DNA of 64,000 bases from Parnassius smintheus behrii (GCA_036936625.1 JAUPFT010000007.1:58297089-58361088); one strand, 5' to 3'; numbered from the stretch's first letter, positions 39,124 to 49,698 are shown. Program-made: numbers and translations. The notes: generated from the letters alone by a model not told the origin.

Positions 39124-42100
39124 CTATGTCTTATTTTTAATCTTTACCTTTTTTACTATATCTTCACAAAATTTTATGAATTCTTTTCTTTCACTTTTCT
39201 GTGCTAGAATATCCATGATATTGCCTTCTGTAATTCTTATATTTATTTTCTGTTCCAGATCCAACCTTTTGTTACTGTACATTGGGCAGTCAATGAGCAA
39301 GTGCATCACCGTTTCTTCAACCTCGGGGTCACAAACACAACCAGCGCTTGTCCTACACTTGAAGCGATTTAGGTATCCTGCGAAGGCACCGTGCCCCGTA
39401 AATATTTGCACTAGTTCTGGTGATGGTTTAATTTTCCTTATTAATTTATACGCTGTTTCGGCATTTTTGAAGAATATTTTGGTGGTCGTAGCTGTCTCGC
39501 TGTTTGTGTACCGTTCGTTCCATTCCTGCACTGATTTTACCCTTATCATTCTTTTTATGAATGATATGGGGCATCTATCATATTGGGATGCTGTTTTCTT
39601 ATATAGTGCCGCTTCTTTTGCTAAGTGGTCCGCTCTTTCATTCCCTTGATGTCCCGCATGCGCCTTTATCCAAAATAACTTTACTTTTTTATTATTATCT
39701 TTTAAGATCTTAAGATTTTTTCTGATTCCGCGGACTAATGGATGAAAGTTTTCCGGTGATTTCAATGATTGCAGTCCTGATTGGGAGTCGCTGTAGATGC
39801 TAAAGACACTGTCCTTATGCTTCAACATAAGTTCTGTGGCTTGGTATAGTGCGTAAAGTTCGGCTTGGTAGACTGTGCAGAAGGATTCCAGCTTGAATTT
39901 TTTACTTAAAATTTCAGTGTTATCCCTCCACACAGATAGCGCTGCTCCTACCTTTCCCTCAATTTTACTCCCATCAGTGTATATCTGTGTCGCCTTTAGC
40001 TTTTCTTTTGTTGCTTCCATCTTATCCGGTTGTTTACTTTCTATTGTACTAAAAATTATTTCGTCTTCTGTGGCTGGGTGCTCGGCTTCAATATACAGTA
40101 CCTTTTCTTCAACTTTTCTGTCTCCCAGGATGTCCTCCTGCGGTTTGCCGCGTTTGGCTTCATACAGCCGTGCTGCTTCCCGCAAGCGGACATCCAGAGG
40201 TAACAGTCCCGTTAATATCAGTGCCGAATTCAGCGATACGGTCCTGTAGGCTTTACATATTTTTTGTGTGAAGCCCCGTTGCAAGGTGTTCAGATGTTTT
40301 TGCACGGTTATTTTGTTTGATGCACTTGCCCATACACTGGCTGCATAGAGCACGATCGGCTCAACGACTGACACATAGATGGTCCTGATGATTTCCGAGT
40401 TCAATCCCCAAGAAATTTTTGCTGTCTTTACTAACTGTTTGTATATATTTGTAACCTTGCGACATATATGTACAACATGACTATGGAAGGTTAACTTTTT
40501 ATCTATTATAAGGCCTAATAATTTAATTTCATCTACTATTTTTATGTTTGTTCCGCCCATGTGGAGTTGTGGTGTGTCGTAATTAAGTTTTTTGGTAATA
40601 ATTATTGCATTAGTTTTGTGTGCAGCAAAACTGAGTTTGTTGCGCACACCCCAATCATACACAAGGGCGAGTGTTCTATTTGCTTTTTCTTCAATTTGGG
40701 GAATTCTTTGTCCGGAGAAGACCAGGACGACATCGTCCGCAAAGGCTTGGCAGTAAACTTCCTCCCTATCCATTAAGTCCAATAAAGGGTCCAGTAATAA
40801 ATTCCAAAACGTAGGCCCCGCTATAGATCCCTGCACGCATCCTTTGGATGTGGATTTTTCGACTTCTTTATCTGCGTATCTTAAATTTATTTTACGGTTT
40901 TCGAAATAGCTATTAACAACTTTGCGGAGGTTTTGGGGACACTTTTTCTCTAATAGTTGGCATTTTATGGCAGGCCACCAAGCGTTGTCAAAAGCTCCCT
41001 GTATGTCAAGAGATATTATAAGGTTTATCTTTTTATCTTTCAGGTTTACTCTTATGTGTTGCAACAGATCATACAGGGAGTCTTCCGTACTACGCTGGGG
41101 CACAAACCCATATTGCCTTGGATTACTTTTTAGTAAGATGTGCCATCGTAGTCTTTTAACTATCAGTTTTTCTAAAATCTTACCTAATATTGAAAGCAAT
41201 CCAATGGGTCTATAGGCCTTGGGGTGGGTATAGTCATTTCTACCAGGCTTTTTGAGGACTATTACAACAGCCTCCTTCCATGGTGTTGGATAATGAGTAA
41301 GCTGCAAGCATTTGTTGACCATTGATAGAAAGAGTTCTTCATTTGTTCCTATTGCTGCAGTACATATGTCCATTGTAAAACCGTCAGATCCAGGTACCTT
41401 TTTAGTACTAAAACTTCCCATAACGTTTCTTAGTTCAGCTTTAGTGAATGGTGGATCCTGTGTATCATTTGGTTGGTATTGATGTAGATTGTTAGCCTTT
41501 TCTCTTACTTTTCCGTGTTCAGTATTTTCTACACTACTGTCATCTACTGGAAAAAAGCTATCTGCTAACCATGCTGCCGATTCATCAGGACACAAGGCCT
41601 CTCCGCCATTCACTAATAGCTGATCCTGTTGTCTTTTAGGTGTTTTTCTAATAACCCTGTATATCCTATCCCAGAAACTTTCGCGATCCTGTTTTGTACA
41701 GTACTCCTTCCAACTATTTGTTTGTGCACTAATTGCCTCTTTTTCATATTTCATTTTTGCCTCCAGATATTGCTCTACGTGTTCCCTTCTATGCCTTGCA
41801 GCACATCGAACTCTTCTTCGTTTGGTAATCATTGCCCTTTTCAGTTCTTCTAGTTCTCTAGTCCACCATGGTATGTATGTTTTTTCTTTTGTGTTTAGTT
41901 TCGGAATATTTTCTTCACATGCTTTATTTATACCCTCAATATATGAAGCTATAATGTTTTCCAAAACCTCCCTTGACACAATTTTTTCGACTCCTGCTAT
42001 TTCAATTTTATTTTCTTCTAGATAGTTATTAAATGTCGTTTTAAAATCTGTCCAGTAAGCTCTTTTAGTGTTATAAATTCTAGTGGTTTGAATTTTTCTT

Positions 42101-42846
42101 TTTTCTTGCGGTTTATCTAAGTTGACCGAGAAAACTATTGCATTATGATCTGAACTTATTAAATCTTTGTCCACCCTCCAATCTTGAATATGACTTAATA
42201 AATTTTCGTTACATGCTGTTATGTCTACATGACTTGTGTATAATTTGCCCCCTCTGATTGTATCAAAGGTAGGTTCTGTTCCTTCGTTCAATATATGTAG
42301 ACCCATTTCGTCCAATGCTTCCTGTAGTGCCATACCTCGATGATCTATTGAAGTGCTTCCCCACCAGGTATTCAATGCATTTGAATCTCCACCAATTAAT
42401 GTATATTTAGCTGTTTGTATTTTGACTATTTTTTCAATTTGTTTAAGATATGGTTCTATGGGTAAATAATCTTCAAAGTATATTGAAATTGCTACCATTG
42501 TCCATTTATCAGTCTTTAGTGTGGCAACTACAATGTTTTCCGTGACCAAAGTAGGGTCTTCTATTATATTTATATCCGGATCGAAAACAATTATAGCTGC
42601 TTTGTTCGGCTTTTCTCTTCGTTGACATTGTACTATTCTACTACCTGGTGGTTGCTGTACTACTCCTGTAGCTGCTGTATATGGTTCTTGTACTAAGGCT
42701 ATTGAGATATTTTTACTACGTGCTTCAATAAAAACCTCCTGTGTGGCTAGCTTCTTTCTTTGTAGGTTTATTTGTATAAGTTTATATATTTTCTTACTGG
42801 GATTGACGTGCAGGGATTGCGTCACTTTGGAGTTAACTTTCTCGTC
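39124..42846 (-). CDS. ORF2 of element D: endonuclease, RT, RNase H, zinc finger
   Basis: About 1,240 residues, open from directly after the ORF1 UAA (42847-42849) and in the same frame as the preceding part of ORF1. Endonuclease: IQINLQRKK, QEPYTAATG, GGDSNALNTWWGS, SSDHNAIVF. RT: KKVPGSDGFT (Val where relatives have Ala), ISLDIQGAFDNAWW, CVQGSIAGP, QAFADDVVL. Then KICKAYRTVS, RNase H (YTDGSKIEG, YSDSQSGL, GNERADHLAK) and zinc finger CVCDPEVEETVMHLLIDC. It ends KIKNKT with no helicase. There is no ATG upstream of the endonuclease; GTG at 42825 is one possible non-AUG start. The frame looks intact and could still supply protein in trans. Confidence 0.92.
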   Translation of the reverse strand, partial: DEKVNSKVTQSLHVNPSKKIYKLIQINLQRKKLATQEVFIEARSKNISIALVQEPYTAATGVVQQPPGSRIVQCQRREKPNKAAIIVFDPDINIIEDPTLVTENIVVATLKTDKWTMVAISIYFEDYLPIEPYLKQIEKIVKIQTAKYTLIGGDSNALNTWWGSTSIDHRGMALQEALDEMGLHILNEGTEPTFDTIRGGKLYTSHVDITACNENLLSHIQDWRVDKDLISSDHNAIVFSVNLDKPQEKRKIQTTRIYNTKRAYWTDFKTTFNNYLEENKIEIAGVEKIVSREVLENIIASYIEGINKACEENIPKLNTKEKTYIPWWTRELEELKRAMITKRRRVRCAARHRREHVEQYLEAKMKYEKEAISAQTNSWKEYCTKQDRESFWDRIYRVIRKTPKRQQDQLLVNGGEALCPDESAAWLADSFFPVDDSSVENTEHGKVREKANNLHQYQPNDTQDPPFTKAELRNVMGSFSTKKVPGSDGFTMDICTAAIGTNEELFLSMVNKCLQLTHYPTPWKEAVVIVLKKPGRNDYTHPKAYRPIGLLSILGKILEKLIVKRLRWHILLKSNPRQYGFVPQRSTEDSLYDLLQHIRVNLKDKKINLIISLDIQGAFDNAWWPAIKCQLLEKKCPQNLRKVVNSYFENRKINLRYADKEVEKSTSKGCVQGSIAGPTFWNLLLDPLLDLMDREEVYCQAFADDVVLVFSGQRIPQIEEKANRTLALVYDWGVRNKLSFAAHKTNAIIITKKLNYDTPQLHMGGTNIKIVDEIKLLGLIIDKKLTFHSHVVHICRKVTNIYKQLVKTAKISWGLNSEIIRTIYVSVVEPIVLYAASVWASASNKITVQKHLNTLQRGFTQKICKAYRTVSLNSALILTGLLPLDVRLREAARLYEAKRGKPQEDILGDRKVEEKVLYIEAEHPATEDEIIFSTIESKQPDKMEATKEKLKATQIYTDGSKIEGKVGAALSVWRDNTEILSKKFKLESFCTVYQAELYALYQATELMLKHKDSVFSIYSDSQSGLQSLKSPENFHPLVRGIRKNLKILKDNNKKVKLFWIKAHAGHQGNERADHLAKEAALYKKTASQYDRCPISFIKRMIRVKSVQEWNERYTNSETATTTKIFFKNAETAYKLIRKIKPSPELVQIFTGHGAFAGYLNRFKCRTSAGCVCDPEVEETVMHLLIDCPMYSNKRLDLEQKINIRITEGNIMDILAQKSERKEFIKFCEDIVKKVKIKNKT

Positions 42847-44354
42847 TTAACAATAGGCTACGCTACTTCTTGCAATTGCTTCCCATTTTTTACGTATAGG
42901 ACATCTGTTATCGAAGCTGTTATGGTCAGTTTTATCGCTTTTTGCCAGGTGACAATTTCGGCACGTTGGTATATCTCCTGAAAGCCATCCTGGGCAGTCC
43001 GCTCTTAAATGTGGTCCGGAGCAGTGGCTACACAGTGCAATAGACTCCTTACACAGTTTGTTTCCGTGGCCGTATCCCAGACATTTTTTACATTGCACCA
43101 GGGGTGACTGATCCTGAACTCGTATCCTTTGTAGGTCGATTTGGATACGGCCTACTGTTGTCATGCGTTGCCAAACTTTAGGAGACACCTGTAGGATTAC
43201 GTGATTCTCATGCGGATTTCGTGCTTTTTTCCTATACCTAATAGATATTCTAATGTCTTCTGGCGCTAAATTTTCGATGAAATGTTTATTTTGATTTTTG
43301 ATTGCTTTAATAATATCCTCGTCCGTATTATAAGTCAATACATCTTTTAATATTACAAGCGGATCTTTATTCTTTGTTTCTTGTATATCCAATTTTTGTT
43401 CCGAATTTTCAATTTTGTCTCTCAACTTTTTTAAATCCTCCTTTGTCTCACAGCTTAGAATTACTTTCTGTTCCTTCGCCTTCCTTACTCTGTCTACACG
43501 GATTCCGGAAGATTTTGCATCCACTGCCTCTCTTATTTTGTCAATAACTTCCTGGCTAGTATCCTTCTCACTTTTTGATGAAACAATTATTGAATGCATT
43601 GACGCATAATTTGTTGTTTGCGAGCTACGAGCTGCAATTTCAGCATATGTATAATTTCCAGATTCTTTCTTGTTAAAATCGTTGAGTATTTGCTCCACTT
43701 GATGTCCTAATTTTTTCAGCAAGATATTCGATTCTTCAATAGTCAGTCCATTTTTATTTATTTGCGCTAAGATTTCTCTAGTCGCTTGTCCATCATTTGG
43801 GCCTATTTGCATTCCGTTATTTTTTGTCAGCAGCGTCTTGTGTCAAAATTTGCCTAACAGATGCTAATTCCTTTAGAATGTCCCTTACTGTTCCCTTTGC
43901 ATTTGCCCCATTAGACATTTCCAACAGACCCTCTAAATTCTCAGCGTATTCTTTTTCCTTTCTTAATAGTTCCTCCTTTACACTTAATTTTGATTTTTCC
44001 AGTTGTAGTTGCAGTGTCTGCCGGGATTCACTCATGCGCAATATAATCTCATACATACCAGTTATTCCATATAAAACCTTTTCTTTAATGGATGTTTTAA
44101 GGTTTCCTGATTGCTCTATTTGCGATTTTGTATCTTGCAAAAGCTTGTTTGCTGCAGCCACTAGAGTCGACTGAGGCATTGTCGAAATATTTAACGAGGT
44201 ATCGTGTGTTCCGCTTTGTACATTTTCTAACCTATCTTCGTTTGTTGCTGCACTTTGAAGCAGCGCTCGCTTACGCATATCAACTGTACCAGCAGTAGGG
44301 TCTGTGAGCCATTTTAATAATTCAGATTTGTAGTTTAGTATTATAGCCCAGTAA
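42847..44354 (-). pseudogene. ORF1 of element D, frameshifted and separated from its 5' UTR
   Basis: Gag-like protein in two frames. The C-terminal part (42847-43812) has the nucleic-acid-binding domain and three knuckles (CKKCLGYGHGNKLC, CSHCSGPHLRADC, CRNC...H...C) and ends SSVAYC, UAA. The N-terminal part (43817 to about 44310) has a diverged version of the helical block (ANKLLQDTKSQIE to GMYEIILRMSESR). One extra base in a T6 run (43820-43825) separates them: five would restore the frame, so either mutation or homopolymer error. The in-frame Met run at 44389 comes from the RTE tail and is not a real start; MRKRALLQ near 44278 is the first plausible Met. Confidence 0.82.
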
Positions 44355-44389
44355 ACAAAACAAAATAAAATCATCATCATCATCATCAT

Positions 44390-44598
44390 TACAGCCTTTC
44401 ACAAGTCCACTGCTGAACATAGGCCTCCCCCAAGTAATGCCACAAAGCACGGTCCTGAGCCACCTGCATCCATCGACTTCCTGCATGTCTTACCAGGTCG
44501 TCACTCCATCTAGTGGGGGGTCGCCCTACACTACGCCTACCGGTACGAGGCTGCCACTCGAGAACCTTTCTTCCCCATCGGTTATCGGTTCTTCGAGC
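44390..44598 (-). pseudogene. C-terminal end of the RTE-like ORF, beyond the Gypsy insertion
   Basis: Continuation in frame of the ORF interrupted at 49902: RRTDNRWGRKVLEW, GRPPTRWSDDL and a stop just before the ATG-repeat tail. Collapsing the 4-bp duplication GAGC joins the two parts without loss. Confidence 0.85.
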
Positions 44599-44798
44599 TG
44601 TAGGTGTGCCGCGCACACACATGTAAACTTCGCAACGTTGTATTGTAACTATATTATGTAGTGAATAAGATTTTTCAGGCAGTCACTAGTTGCCCGCCAA
44701 CTGTATGGCACGTTTCGCTATAATAAATATATATTAGTAAAAGAATTCACCTTTCATTATGGTCACCAATAGGCACCCCTACGGAGTCAGCTCCTAAA
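44599..44798 (+). repeat. 5' LTR of Gypsy element
   Basis: 200 bp starting TGTAGGTGTG and ending CTCCTAAA, not the usual CA. AATAAA at 44722-44727 could serve as the polyadenylation signal. Identical to 49699-49898. Confidence 0.95.
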
Positions 44799-44799
44799 C

Positions 44800-44818
44800 T
44801 GGTGACCCCGACGTGATT
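44800..44818 (+). promoter_or_regulatory. Primer binding site, complementary to tRNA-Trp 3' end
   Basis: TGGTGACCCCGACGTGATT, one base after the LTR, is complementary to 19 nt at the 3' end of eukaryotic tRNA-Trp including CCA, as I recall that sequence. It should prime minus-strand cDNA. Confidence 0.75.
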
Positions 44819-44905
44819 AAGATGACTGAAGTGGTCTATGTGATGTTAATGCAGTAGTGGGCAATATTCGCGTGGTTGTGATCAGTGGACAATAGATATA
44901 GTAAC

Positions 44906-45793
44906 ATGAGTGCGCCGTTTCCGCCTACGTCACAGAACGTGCCGCCTGTTAACGTGCCACCCGTTCAAGACATCCAGCCACCCGCGCAACCGCCCATCAT
45001 GGCGCCAGGTGTAGATGCAGTGTCCCTACAGTCTCGCCTCGCAGACTTTTGGACGGACCAGCCACGCGTATGGTTCGTACGCACGGAAGCTATCCTCGCA
45101 CCTCAGAGGTTGAGTGATGAGGCGAAGTTTGACCTGGTCGTGTCTAAGCTAAGTAAGGAGGTTATCGCGCAAGTGACGGACATATTACTCAACCCGCCTC
45201 CTACCTACAAGTACGACGCACTCAAAGCTCGGCTACTCCACATCTATGAGGAGTCAATGTCGAGGCAGATCGAGAAGCTTATGAGCGAGCTTGAGCTGGG
45301 CGACCAAAAACCATCTCAGCTGCTTCGGCGGATGCGTGAGCTCGCTACTGACAAGGTCCCTGATGAAACCCTTCGCGTCTTGTGGCAGGGTCGTCTTCCG
45401 ACACAAGTCCGAGCCGTGCTAACTGTGTCCGACTCCAAGGACCTGGACAACCTAGCAGCAGTTGCAGATAACGTCATGGAAGCTGTGCGGCCTTCATATG
45501 CCGCCACCGCTACTTACACCGTGCCAGCGCCAGCATCTACTACCGCCTATGACTTGGCCCTGTTGAGAGCTGAGGTGGCTAAAATTAAGGCTACCGTGGA
45601 CCGGATCGATCAGCAGAGGTCGCGGTCCCGCGCCCCGGATCGCAACCGGCGTCGTTCACAGTCCAGGCGCCGTAGCAGTTCCTGCCGTCCCCGGAAGGAG
45701 AACTACTTATGCTTTTACCATTACAAGTTCCGAGAAAAGGCCAACAGGTGTACGAAGCCTTGCGCGTGGAAAACAACACAGCCGGAAAACTGA
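44906..45793 (+). CDS. gag: Gag protein of Gypsy element
   Basis: 295 residues from ATG at 44906. The Pro-rich N-terminus is followed by the capsid-like domain typical of insect Gypsy gag (FWTDQPRVWFVRTEAIL, DLVVSKLS, PPPTYKYDALKARLL) and an Arg/Ser-rich basic tail (about 230-265) ending in a short Cys/His cluster (CFYHYKFREKANRCTKPC). It assembles the particle and binds RNA. Its 3' end overlaps pol by 85 bp. Two ATG-less codons upstream in frame (from 44885) are not used in my call. Confidence 0.9.
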   Translation: MSAPFPPTSQNVPPVNVPPVQDIQPPAQPPIMAPGVDAVSLQSRLADFWTDQPRVWFVRTEAILAPQRLSDEAKFDLVVSKLSKEVIAQVTDILLNPPPTYKYDALKARLLHIYEESMSRQIEKLMSELELGDQKPSQLLRRMRELATDKVPDETLRVLWQGRLPTQVRAVLTVSDSKDLDNLAAVADNVMEAVRPSYAATATYTVPAPASTTAYDLALLRAEVAKIKATVDRIDQQRSRSRAPDRNRRRSQSRRRSSSCRPRKENYLCFYHYKFREKANRCTKPCAWKTTQPEN

Positions 45794-48700
45794 GCAGCGA
45801 GGTACAGTCCGAGGGTCTTCAGGTCTGTACCGTTTTTCCATTCAATCGTTTGTGTGTGTCAGACAGTAACTCCGGACTTAGATTTTTAGTTGACACCGGT
45901 GCCAATGTGTCTGTTTTACCAGCCGCGAGAAAAGATCGTCTAAATCAGTGTAGTGCATATAAATTATACGCAGCTAATGGCAATGAAATCGCAACTTACG
46001 GTACCAAGACAATAGTGTTAAACTTAAACTTACGCCGACTTTATCGTTGGGAATTCGTTGTAGCAGATGTCAAGCAACCAATTTTGGGCGCCGATTTTTT
46101 AGCGTACCACAAATTATTAGTTGATTTAAACGCGCGTAAATTAATAGATAAAACTACAGAATTGAATGTTTCGGCATCTGTTGTCAATGTATCTCAACCT
46201 AGTGTTAAAACTATTGATGTAAATCATCCATATCAGGATTTATTGTTAAAGTATCCGGACATCACTAAACCAGCGTCATTCCGAGAAACTGCGAAACACG
46301 ATGTCGTCCACTATATCGAGACCTCTGGCCCGCCCATGCACGCGAAAGCGCGCCCGTTGCCACCTGACAGGTATAAAAAAGTTAAAGAAGAATTTCGCAT
46401 CATGCAGGAACTGGGCATCTGTCGTCCTTCAAAGAGCGCGTGGGCTAGTCCGCTCCATGTAGTTCCTAAAAAAAATGGAGATATAAGACCTTGTGGGGAC
46501 TATCGCCAGCTGAATGCGATAACAAAGCCCGACAGATACCCGATTCCTCGCTTGAACGATTTTACTTTTATTCTTCCGGATAAAAAGATATTTTCAAAAT
46601 TAGACATCAATAGAAGTTATCATTTTATACCTGTCGCACCAGGTGACGTGGAGAAAACCGCTATCATAACACCATTCGGACTTTTCGAGTTTCCTCGAAT
46701 GACCTTCGGTTTGCGCGGAGCAGCACAAACCTTCCAGCGCTTTATGAACTCCATTTTACAAGGTCTTGATTTTGTCTTTTGTTATTTAGACGACTTACTT
46801 ATAGCTAGTGACAACGAAGTTCAACACAGGCAACATTTAGAAATTATTTTTAAAAGGCTTAATAAATATGGAATTTCGATTAATTTGGCAAAATGTCGTT
46901 TCGGACAAACTAAACTAGAATTTTTGGGACACGAGATTAGTACCGACGGCGTCAGGCCGTTGCAAGATAAGGTTCAGGCAATTGTGGAATTTCCGAAGCT
47001 GAAAACTGTTGCAGAGCTAAGACGTTTTCTCGGTATGGTCAATTTTTATCGAGCTCATCTTCCTAACGCAACTTTATATCTAACAGAATTAAATAAATAT
47101 CTTAAAAGCTCAAAGAAAAATGATAAGACTCCCATCGTCTGGACGGAGAGTGCGAACGAAGCATTTACGCAATGTAAGGCAGGTCTCACACAGGCCGCTA
47201 CATTGACGTACCCTAGAGTGGGTTCCGAACTCGCTTTAATGACTGATGCATCCAATATATGCGTGGGAGCAGTCTTGCAACAAAAGGAAGGAGATAGCTG
47301 GAAACCATTGGGCTATTTCTCAAAAAAATTGACCACCACCCAACAGCGATATAGCACATACGATCGCGAGTTGCTCGCTATATACTTAGCTATAAAACAT
47401 TTTCGGAAATTATTTGAAGGGCAAGAAATAACCGTGTATACGGACCATAAACCTTTAACTTTTGCATTTCAAAAGGTAGGACGCGATGAAAGCGAAACGC
47501 CTCGGAGAACGAGACATTTAGCTTTCATAAGTGAGTTCACTACAAATATAAAACATATAACCGGTACGAATAACATCGTAGCTGACACCTTATCGCGCAT
47601 CGAAGCCGTGACTATGCCAACTGCGTTGAATTTCGATGACATTGCAAATGAGCAGCGTAGCGACAGTTATATCATGAATGTTATGTCTGGTTTAAATACC
47701 GATAATATTTTGTTAAAGGAACTAGTTATACCTATGTTAAATAAGTCTATTTTTTGTGAGATGTCTACTGATACAGCTCGTCCGTACCTACCGGAAAAGT
47801 TTCGACGCCTAGCTTTTGATAGTTTACATAATTTGAGCCATCCTGGAATTCGTTCTACGCGAAAGATGTTAGCCAAAAAGTATTTCTGGCCTAGTATGAA
47901 TCGTGATGTTTCTTTGTGGGCAAAAACGTGCATACAATGTCAACGTTCTAAAGTTAACAGACATACGGTATCGAATCTGACTAAGTTTCCGGAAGTAGAG
48001 CGTTTTGAGCATTTGCACGTCGATATCGTTGGCCCTCTTGAGATCTGTCCAGATGGTTATAGATACTTACTTACGATAATTGATAGGAGGACCAGGTGGC
48101 CTGAAGCTTTTCCGTTACGAGACATTACGGCAGAAACTGTTGCCAAACATTTATATGAAGGTTGGATTTGTCGTTACGGTTGCCCGATAAAGTTAACTAG
48201 CGACCAAGGTCGCCAGTTTGAGAGTAGTCTTTTTAACCAGCTGTTAAAAATGTTGGGGGTTAATAGAATTCGAACTACTCCTTATCATCCGCAAAGCAAT
48301 GGCGCAGTTAAACGTTGGCATCGTTCTTTAAAAGCAGCACTTTCAGCTCGCCTGTCACATGGGTCCTGGGTGGAAGAGCTACCCACAGTATTACTGGGGC
48401 TTCGCGCGGCCGCCCGCAGCGACTCAGGGGTTAGCGCCGCCGAGTTAACGTTCGGACGAAACTTGCGTCTACCGGGAGACTTTTATGACAGCTTTTCGAA
48501 CAACCGTAACGTCAATGATTATTGTTTAGTGGATAAGATTAGAGATACTATTAGTAGTTATAAGCCTACATCCGACGATTCACGTAACTGTCATAGTCTT
48601 TTTGTGCACAAGGACTTACGTAACTGTGAATATGTCTTTGTTAGGGACGATTCAATACGTAAACCTTTGAAACCACCCTACGACGGTCCGTACCGCGTGA

Positions 48701-48990
48701 TAAAAAGGGGCTCAAAGGTTTACCTAATTCAATTACCCGATAGACAGGTACATATTTCTATCGACAGATTAAAGCCTGCATATGTATTAAAGGAATGTGA
48801 TGGTAACGAAGCAACGCCACGCCAAAGTAACGCTGACAACGCAGCGGATGTTGCACCTGCGCATGTACGGTTCCCGTTACCACCGTCCACACCGCTGACG
48901 TCGTTGTTACCCGGCCCGAGCAACCCGATAACCGTGAAAACAACGCGAAGTGGTCGGATTGTTAAGTTACCTTCACGATTTATAAGCTAG
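45709..48990 (+). CDS. pol: Pol polyprotein of Gypsy element (protease, RT, RNase H, integrase)
   Basis: 1,093 residues in the -1 frame relative to gag; the overlap 45709-45793 contains A-rich runs (for example near 45766 and 45784) but no perfect slippery heptamer. Protease: FLVDTGANVSVLP. RT: IRPCGDYRQLNAIT, FGLRGAAQTFQRFM, CYLDDLLIAS. RNase H: MTDASNICVGAVL, YDRELLAIY, YTDHKPLTF. Integrase: HHCC zinc domain (H...H, CIQC), HVDIVGP and LTSDQGRQF with the two Asp, then YHPQSNGAVKRWHR. In that last motif the family's catalytic Glu is Lys, from AAA at 48310-48312. A GPYRVIKRG segment near the C-terminus resembles the usual integrase C-terminal domain. Intact frame, but integration activity should be lost. 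Confidence 0.93.
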   Translation: MLLPLQVPRKGQQVYEALRVENNTAGKLSSEVQSEGLQVCTVFPFNRLCVSDSNSGLRFLVDTGANVSVLPAARKDRLNQCSAYKLYAANGNEIATYGTKTIVLNLNLRRLYRWEFVVADVKQPILGADFLAYHKLLVDLNARKLIDKTTELNVSASVVNVSQPSVKTIDVNHPYQDLLLKYPDITKPASFRETAKHDVVHYIETSGPPMHAKARPLPPDRYKKVKEEFRIMQELGICRPSKSAWASPLHVVPKKNGDIRPCGDYRQLNAITKPDRYPIPRLNDFTFILPDKKIFSKLDINRSYHFIPVAPGDVEKTAIITPFGLFEFPRMTFGLRGAAQTFQRFMNSILQGLDFVFCYLDDLLIASDNEVQHRQHLEIIFKRLNKYGISINLAKCRFGQTKLEFLGHEISTDGVRPLQDKVQAIVEFPKLKTVAELRRFLGMVNFYRAHLPNATLYLTELNKYLKSSKKNDKTPIVWTESANEAFTQCKAGLTQAATLTYPRVGSELALMTDASNICVGAVLQQKEGDSWKPLGYFSKKLTTTQQRYSTYDRELLAIYLAIKHFRKLFEGQEITVYTDHKPLTFAFQKVGRDESETPRRTRHLAFISEFTTNIKHITGTNNIVADTLSRIEAVTMPTALNFDDIANEQRSDSYIMNVMSGLNTDNILLKELVIPMLNKSIFCEMSTDTARPYLPEKFRRLAFDSLHNLSHPGIRSTRKMLAKKYFWPSMNRDVSLWAKTCIQCQRSKVNRHTVSNLTKFPEVERFEHLHVDIVGPLEICPDGYRYLLTIIDRRTRWPEAFPLRDITAETVAKHLYEGWICRYGCPIKLTSDQGRQFESSLFNQLLKMLGVNRIRTTPYHPQSNGAVKRWHRSLKAALSARLSHGSWVEELPTVLLGLRAAARSDSGVSAAELTFGRNLRLPGDFYDSFSNNRNVNDYCLVDKIRDTISSYKPTSDDSRNCHSLFVHKDLRNCEYVFVRDDSIRKPLKPPYDGPYRVIKRGSKVYLIQLPDRQVHISIDRLKPAYVLKECDGNEATPRQSNADNAADVAPAHVRFPLPPSTPLTSLLPGPSNPITVKTTRSGRIVKLPSRFIS

Positions 48991-49287
48991 TGTTAATATA
49001 AAATATATATTATACAATTACATGTCTAAATGATAATCAGGTTTAGTTACTATGGATGTGAAAGTATTATTTGCATTGTCTAGTGCATAATATTTTCATT
49101 CAGGATATTCAAGTTACATTATTTAAGTTGAATGTAATTGTAGAAGCATCGTGTTCAGTATTTTGCGTATACTGCACTTTCATATAGGTTCCAGGTAGTT
49201 AGTTTAGTTATAATGTATTTAATATAATTTCATTCGAAATACTTCCTTTGCGAAAGCATTAGCGCGATAAGTTGTACGGTTTTTACT

Positions 49288-49614
49288 ATGGGTAATTTGC
49301 AAGAAAAACCAGTTATTGTTTCTCAGGCTCAAAATACTGTAGAGAATAAAGTGGATAATCTTCAAACATGGTTATATGTGATAGCCAGTTTTATGGGGGC
49401 GATAATCCTGTACACTATTTGGGTAAAGTTTAATAAGAAGTTCAAAAGCTGGCTTCGTCATCAAGTGTTAATGGCAGGCATTCCGATATCGGGCCAGAAT
49501 ATGGGTCAGATGATAGGTGCTTCTAGCACCGGTCTGCAGCATGTGCCCGCGCCCGCCGCGGCCGCCACCCCTTTCGCGGGGGTCTCCGTACAGCCCTGCG
49601 CACAAGCGCATTAG
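49288..49614 (+). CDS. Small third ORF with MGN start and one membrane segment (108 aa), unknown function
   Basis: Sits where env would be, between pol and the 3' LTR. It starts ATG GGT, giving an N-terminal Met-Gly-Asn that could be myristoylated. Residues about 27-48 (TWLYVIASFMGAIILYTIW) are a likely transmembrane helix, followed by a Lys/Arg-rich stretch (FNKKFKSWLRH) and an Ala/Pro-rich tail. It is too short for an envelope glycoprotein and lacks fusion features. I do not recognise a family. The 300-bp gap before it (48991-49287) holds no ORF. Real expression is uncertain. Confidence 0.55.
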   Translation: MGNLQEKPVIVSQAQNTVENKVDNLQTWLYVIASFMGAIILYTIWVKFNKKFKSWLRHQVLMAGIPISGQNMGQMIGASSTGLQHVPAPAAAATPFAGVSVQPCAQAH

Positions 49615-49684
49615 CAAGTTTTTGTTGTTAGTTTTAAGTTTATATTCATTGTATAGTTTTAAGTTTTTTGTATTCAATTGTTGT

Positions 49685-49695
49685 AAAGGGGGAAG
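49685..49695 (+). promoter_or_regulatory. Polypurine tract
   Basis: AAAGGGGGAAG, followed by TAT and the 3' LTR. Expected primer for plus-strand synthesis; its 3-base offset from the LTR is slightly unusual. Confidence 0.75.
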
Positions 49696-49698
49696 TAT

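Noticed and set aside
44311..44389. Met-run start of D ORF1
   Set aside because: The Met codons are the ATG-repeat tail of the RTE-like insertion, not part of the LINE.
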